Source of the DNA: Sulfurimicrobium sp031426915
GTDB lineage: Bacteria; Pseudomonadota; Gammaproteobacteria; Burkholderiales; Sulfuricellaceae
Assembly (NCBI GenBank): GCA_031426915.1
Contig: JASJPB010000040.1
Span: forward strand, 1-64,000
Length of the DNA: 64,000 nucleotides
Direction of reading: 5' to 3'
Each line of letters starts with the position of its first letter. Position 1 is the stretch's first letter. Position numbers and translations under genes: made by a program. The notes under the pieces are model-generated. The model saw nothing but the letters and a program-made list of their open reading frames with translations. It was not told the DNA's origin and ran no database searches. Positions 61,518 to 64,000 of the stretch are shown piece by piece.

Positions 61518-62766
61518 CCTGCGCGTCAGGGTTGCTTCCGCGTTCGCGCTGTTTGCCGGCGGCATCGCGCTGGCGCTGGCGATGGTCCTGTTTTTCACCG
61601 CGCACAACCTGAACCAGCGCTTGATCGACGAATCGCTGCGGGCGGAGCTGGAAGACTACATGTCGCGCCGTGCCCGCAACCCGCAGTCGCTGCCACCCAC
61701 CACGGTTTCGGTACGCGGCTTCGTCGCCACGAGTGCGGATAGACGGGACATCCCGCCGGTTCTGGCGGCACTGTCGCCCGGCAGCCACCAAATCATCCTC
61801 GATGGCGTGTTCTACCAGACGGCGGTCGCCGACCGGGGCGGCAGCCGTTATTACATGCTGTTCAACGAAACGCGCCAGCGCCATCGCGAACAGCGCTTCC
61901 TGCTGGTACTGGGCGGCGGCATGCTGATCATGATCCTGTTTTCCGCGGTGGGCGGGTGGTGGCTGGCGGGACGCGTCACCTCGCCGGTCACCGCGCTGGC
62001 GCGACGCGTCCGCGAGGCATCTTCGGAAGGCGAAGCACCGGGATTGGACACGGATCTTTCCGAAGATGAAGTGGGCGCCCTGGCGCACGCCTTCGAGCAC
62101 TACGCCACACGCCTGAATGCCTTCATCGCGCGCGAAAGGAGTTTCACCGCCGATGTCAGCCACGAACTGCGCACCCCGCTGGCGGTAATCCAGGGTGCGG
62201 CGGAAGTGCTGCAAGGCGACGACAAGATGAACGAGTGGCAGCGCGCGCGCCTGGAGCGCATCGAGCGCGCCGCGCGCGAGACCGGGGGGCTGATCGCCGC
62301 CCTGCTGTCGCTGGCGCGCGAAGGCACCGACGCCGCCACGCACGCCGAGTGCGATGTGGCCGCCGTGGCGCGCGAAGCGGTGGAAAAGCACCGCTACCTG
62401 CTAAGCGGCAAGGACACCCGGCTCGAACTGGAAATCCACGCAGAGTCCACGCTGGCGGCGGAGAAAGTCTTGCTCGCCATCGTGCTGGACAATCTGGTGC
62501 GCAATGCACTGGCCTTCACGGAAGTCGGTGAAGTGAAGCTTCGCGTCGAGGCGACGCGCGTCATCGTGACGGATACCGGTCGCGGCATTGGCGCCCAGGA
62601 CATCGGACACATCTTCCAGCGCCATTACAAGGGCTCCGGCAGCCAGGGAGTCGGCATCGGCCTGTCCCTGGTCAAGCGCATCTGCGAACGTTACGGCTGG
62701 GAAATCGCCATCGCCAGCCGTGAAGGCGAAGGCACCGTGGCCGAGCTCGTTTTCGCCACGGCCTGA
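61501..62766 (+). CDS. Two-component sensor histidine kinase
   Basis: 421 residues. TM1 is about 10-32 (VASAFALFAGGIALALAMVLFF) and TM2 about 137-157 (LLVLGGGMLIMILFSAVGGWWL). They flank a short periplasmic sensor domain of about 100 residues. HAMP follows (VTSPVTALARRVREASS). The kinase core has the phospho-His in FTADVSHELRTPLAVIQGAAEVL, the N box in VLDNLVRNALAF, G1 in IVTDTGRGIG and G2 in GVGIGLSLVKRICERYGW. It is the partner of the preceding response regulator (17-base overlap). The signal sensed is unknown. Its last 76 bases overlap the convergent third sulP gene, so the two 3' ends are antisense to one another. Confidence 0.9.
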   Translation: MEIRRSLRVRVASAFALFAGGIALALAMVLFFTAHNLNQRLIDESLRAELEDYMSRRARNPQSLPPTTVSVRGFVATSADRRDIPPVLAALSPGSHQIILDGVFYQTAVADRGGSRYYMLFNETRQRHREQRFLLVLGGGMLIMILFSAVGGWWLAGRVTSPVTALARRVREASSEGEAPGLDTDLSEDEVGALAHAFEHYATRLNAFIARERSFTADVSHELRTPLAVIQGAAEVLQGDDKMNEWQRARLERIERAARETGGLIAALLSLAREGTDAATHAECDVAAVAREAVEKHRYLLSGKDTRLELEIHAESTLAAEKVLLAIVLDNLVRNALAFTEVGEVKLRVEATRVIVTDTGRGIGAQDIGHIFQRHYKGSGSQGVGIGLSLVKRICERYGWEIAIASREGEGTVAELVFATA

Positions 62767-64000
62767 GCTCCGGCTTTGCCGCAGCACTCGTGAAAGATGC
62801 GCGCCGGGCAATGGCGGCAGATCGCGTCATCGAACCGTGGCACCAGGGCACCCAGCGCGTCCGGCCTGGAGGCGAACAGTTCGCCGCCCTCGCGAAAGAA
62901 TCCGACCTTGGCCAGGGTGTCGAGCACCTCCGGCTTCGCGTCGTAGAGGTACAGACCGCCACCCAATTCCTTGCGGCGCTGCGCTTCGCGGGTGAGCATA
63001 TCCGCGCCCGCCGCATCGACGAAATTCATGCCCTGCGCCCGCAGCAGCACATGCTTCTGGCTGGGAATCCTTTCATCCACATTGAGCAGCTCACCCTCCA
63101 CGTGATTGACCGCGCCGAAAAACACCGAGCCGTTGATGCGCAGCATCTTGAGCTGCCTGCATTCGTTCAGACCGGGATACATCGCGGTGAATTCGCGGCC
63201 GGGGTCGTTCAGGTCGGGCGCCAGCGTTTCCACTTCCGGCTTGGAAGTGCGGTTGAGGTAAAGCATCAGCGACAGGATCACGCCGACGTAAATGGCGAAT
63301 TCCAGCTCGACGAACAGGGTCGCCAGCAGCGTGGTAATCAGCACCACGCTTTCCTGGCGGCTGGTGCGCAAGATGATGCCGATATGATGGAAATCGATCA
63401 GGCCCCACGCCACCAGGAACAATACACCCGCCATGGCCGGTATCGGCAGGTAGGCGGCGAACGGCGCCACCAGCAGCAGGATCAGCGCGAGAAAAACCGC
63501 AGCGAACACCGAGGCCAGCGGCGTGCGCGCGCCGGACGCATGGTTGAGGCCGCTGCGGTTGAACGAGCCGCTGGACGGATAACTGGAGAAGAAGCTGCCG
63601 ACCAGGTTGGACAAACCCTGCCCGATGAATTCCTGGTTGCCGTCGATACGCTGGTGCGACTTTACCGCGATGGCACGCGATATCGACACCGCCTCGGTGA
63701 GCGCCAGCATGGTGATCGCGAGCGCGCTGGAAACCGTGTGCTTGATCGCATCGAGCGACAAATCCGGCAGCGACAAGGGCGGCAAATGACTGGGAAGCGC
63801 CCCCACCGTGCGGATTCCCGTCACTCCGGCGGTGAACAGGTGGTCGAGCGCCAGCGCGAACAGGCTGCCCGCGAGCATGGCGGCGATCATGTAGGGGAAG
63901 CGCGGGAAAAAGCGCTTCACCGCGATGCCCGTCACCAGGGTCAACATGCCGACCCCGGTAACGTAGGGGTTGATGCTCCCGATCTGGCTGGCGAAATGCA
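62691..64000 (-). CDS. SulP-family anion transporter with STAS domain (third copy, 5' end beyond window)
   Basis: At least 436 residues are inside the window; the frame is open to the right edge, so the true start lies beyond 64000. The sequence is close to that of the first copy: KSHQRIDGNQEFIGQGLSNLVGSFFSSYPSSGSFNRSGLN, LIDFHHIGIILRTSRQESVVL, a STAS domain with RINGSVFFGAVNHVEGEL and GMNFVDAAGADMLTREAQRR. After STAS it has CRHCPARIFHECCGK, matching the Cys cluster of the first copy. A C-terminal tail of about 28 residues is encoded antisense to the kinase gene. It should carry sulfate or a related anion; it and the first copy look like a paralogue pair distinct from the coiled-coil type. 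Confidence 0.88.
   Translation of the reverse strand, partial: HFASQIGSINPYVTGVGMLTLVTGIAVKRFFPRFPYMIAAMLAGSLFALALDHLFTAGVTGIRTVGALPSHLPPLSLPDLSLDAIKHTVSSALAITMLALTEAVSISRAIAVKSHQRIDGNQEFIGQGLSNLVGSFFSSYPSSGSFNRSGLNHASGARTPLASVFAAVFLALILLLVAPFAAYLPIPAMAGVLFLVAWGLIDFHHIGIILRTSRQESVVLITTLLATLFVELEFAIYVGVILSLMLYLNRTSKPEVETLAPDLNDPGREFTAMYPGLNECRQLKMLRINGSVFFGAVNHVEGELLNVDERIPSQKHVLLRAQGMNFVDAAGADMLTREAQRRKELGGGLYLYDAKPEVLDTLAKVGFFREGGELFASRPDALGALVPRFDDAICRHCPARIFHECCGKAGAQAVAKTSSATVPSPSRLAMAISQP

Overview
The window looks like chromosomal DNA of a Gram-negative betaproteobacterium. The best guess is a Nitrosomonadales-type organism (Sulfuricellaceae or Gallionellaceae), inferred from gene content and moderately high GC; no rRNA or other taxonomic marker is present. 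Evidence for an outer membrane and a proteobacterial host includes a TolC/LapG/LapD set, a TonB-dependent receptor, PilS/PilR, DsbB, MltB, AmpD and CzcCBA. I saw no tRNA, rRNA, CRISPR array, transposase or prophage gene.

Layout. (1) 1-4862: the tail of an acidic, Asp-rich protein (probably a large secreted adhesin), then a TolC-type channel, a LapG-type periplasmic protease and a LapD-type c-di-GMP receptor with degenerate GGDEF and EAL motifs. Together these form a Lap-type switch for keeping or releasing a surface adhesin. (2) 4917-17449: the least ordinary part. It holds a three-part protein (duplicated N-terminal module, nucleotidyltransferase, APH-like kinase), a cyanophycin-synthetase-like ATP-grasp ligase, an ATP-grasp/CapA fusion, a GNAT, a SET-methyltransferase/P-loop kinase fusion, a serine hydrolase, a helical-repeat protein and two tandem DUF2156 (FemAB-like acyltransferase) paralogues. 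Two ligases, a CapA-like protein and aminoacyl-transferase-like enzymes suggest synthesis of an amino-acid-based polymer or peptide-modified envelope component. I do not recognise this combination as a named system. (3) 17657-26305: housekeeping genes (DUF3025, MltB, RluF-like, DsbB, glycogen phosphorylase, AmpD, Ca2+ antiporter) around a decayed spot with a thioredoxin-like remnant and a frameshifted msrQ remnant.

(4) 26364-30500: three tandem secreted paralogues, each with two WYDPxQxGQG modules, followed by a second glycogen phosphorylase and a TonB-dependent receptor. (5) 35096-42356: PilS/PilR with a PP0621-type small protein, then an overlapping three-gene signalling unit: a haem-type (CxxCH) histidine kinase, an Rcp1-like response regulator and a REC-PAS-GAF-HD-GYP protein. 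The last is a predicted c-di-GMP phosphodiesterase, which may connect back to LapD. (6) 42351-55093, all on the minus strand: a metal and chromate resistance island with a second chrB, czcI-like, czcC, czcB, czcA, an EamA-type transporter with a His-rich tail, chrB, chrA, a ChrB-C-terminal-domain gene and an MFS transporter. Most joints overlap by 4-8 bases. (7) 55271-64000: three SulP/STAS anion transporters, a DUF599 membrane protein, a gamma-class carbonic anhydrase divergent from one SulP across a perfect inverted repeat, and an OmpR/EnvZ-type two-component pair. SulP beside carbonic anhydrase suggests bicarbonate handling as well as sulfate uptake.

Start codons were chosen from Shine-Dalgarno spacing, overlaps and paralogue comparison, and differ from the longest open frame in many places. 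All family assignments are from reading the sequence, without a database search.
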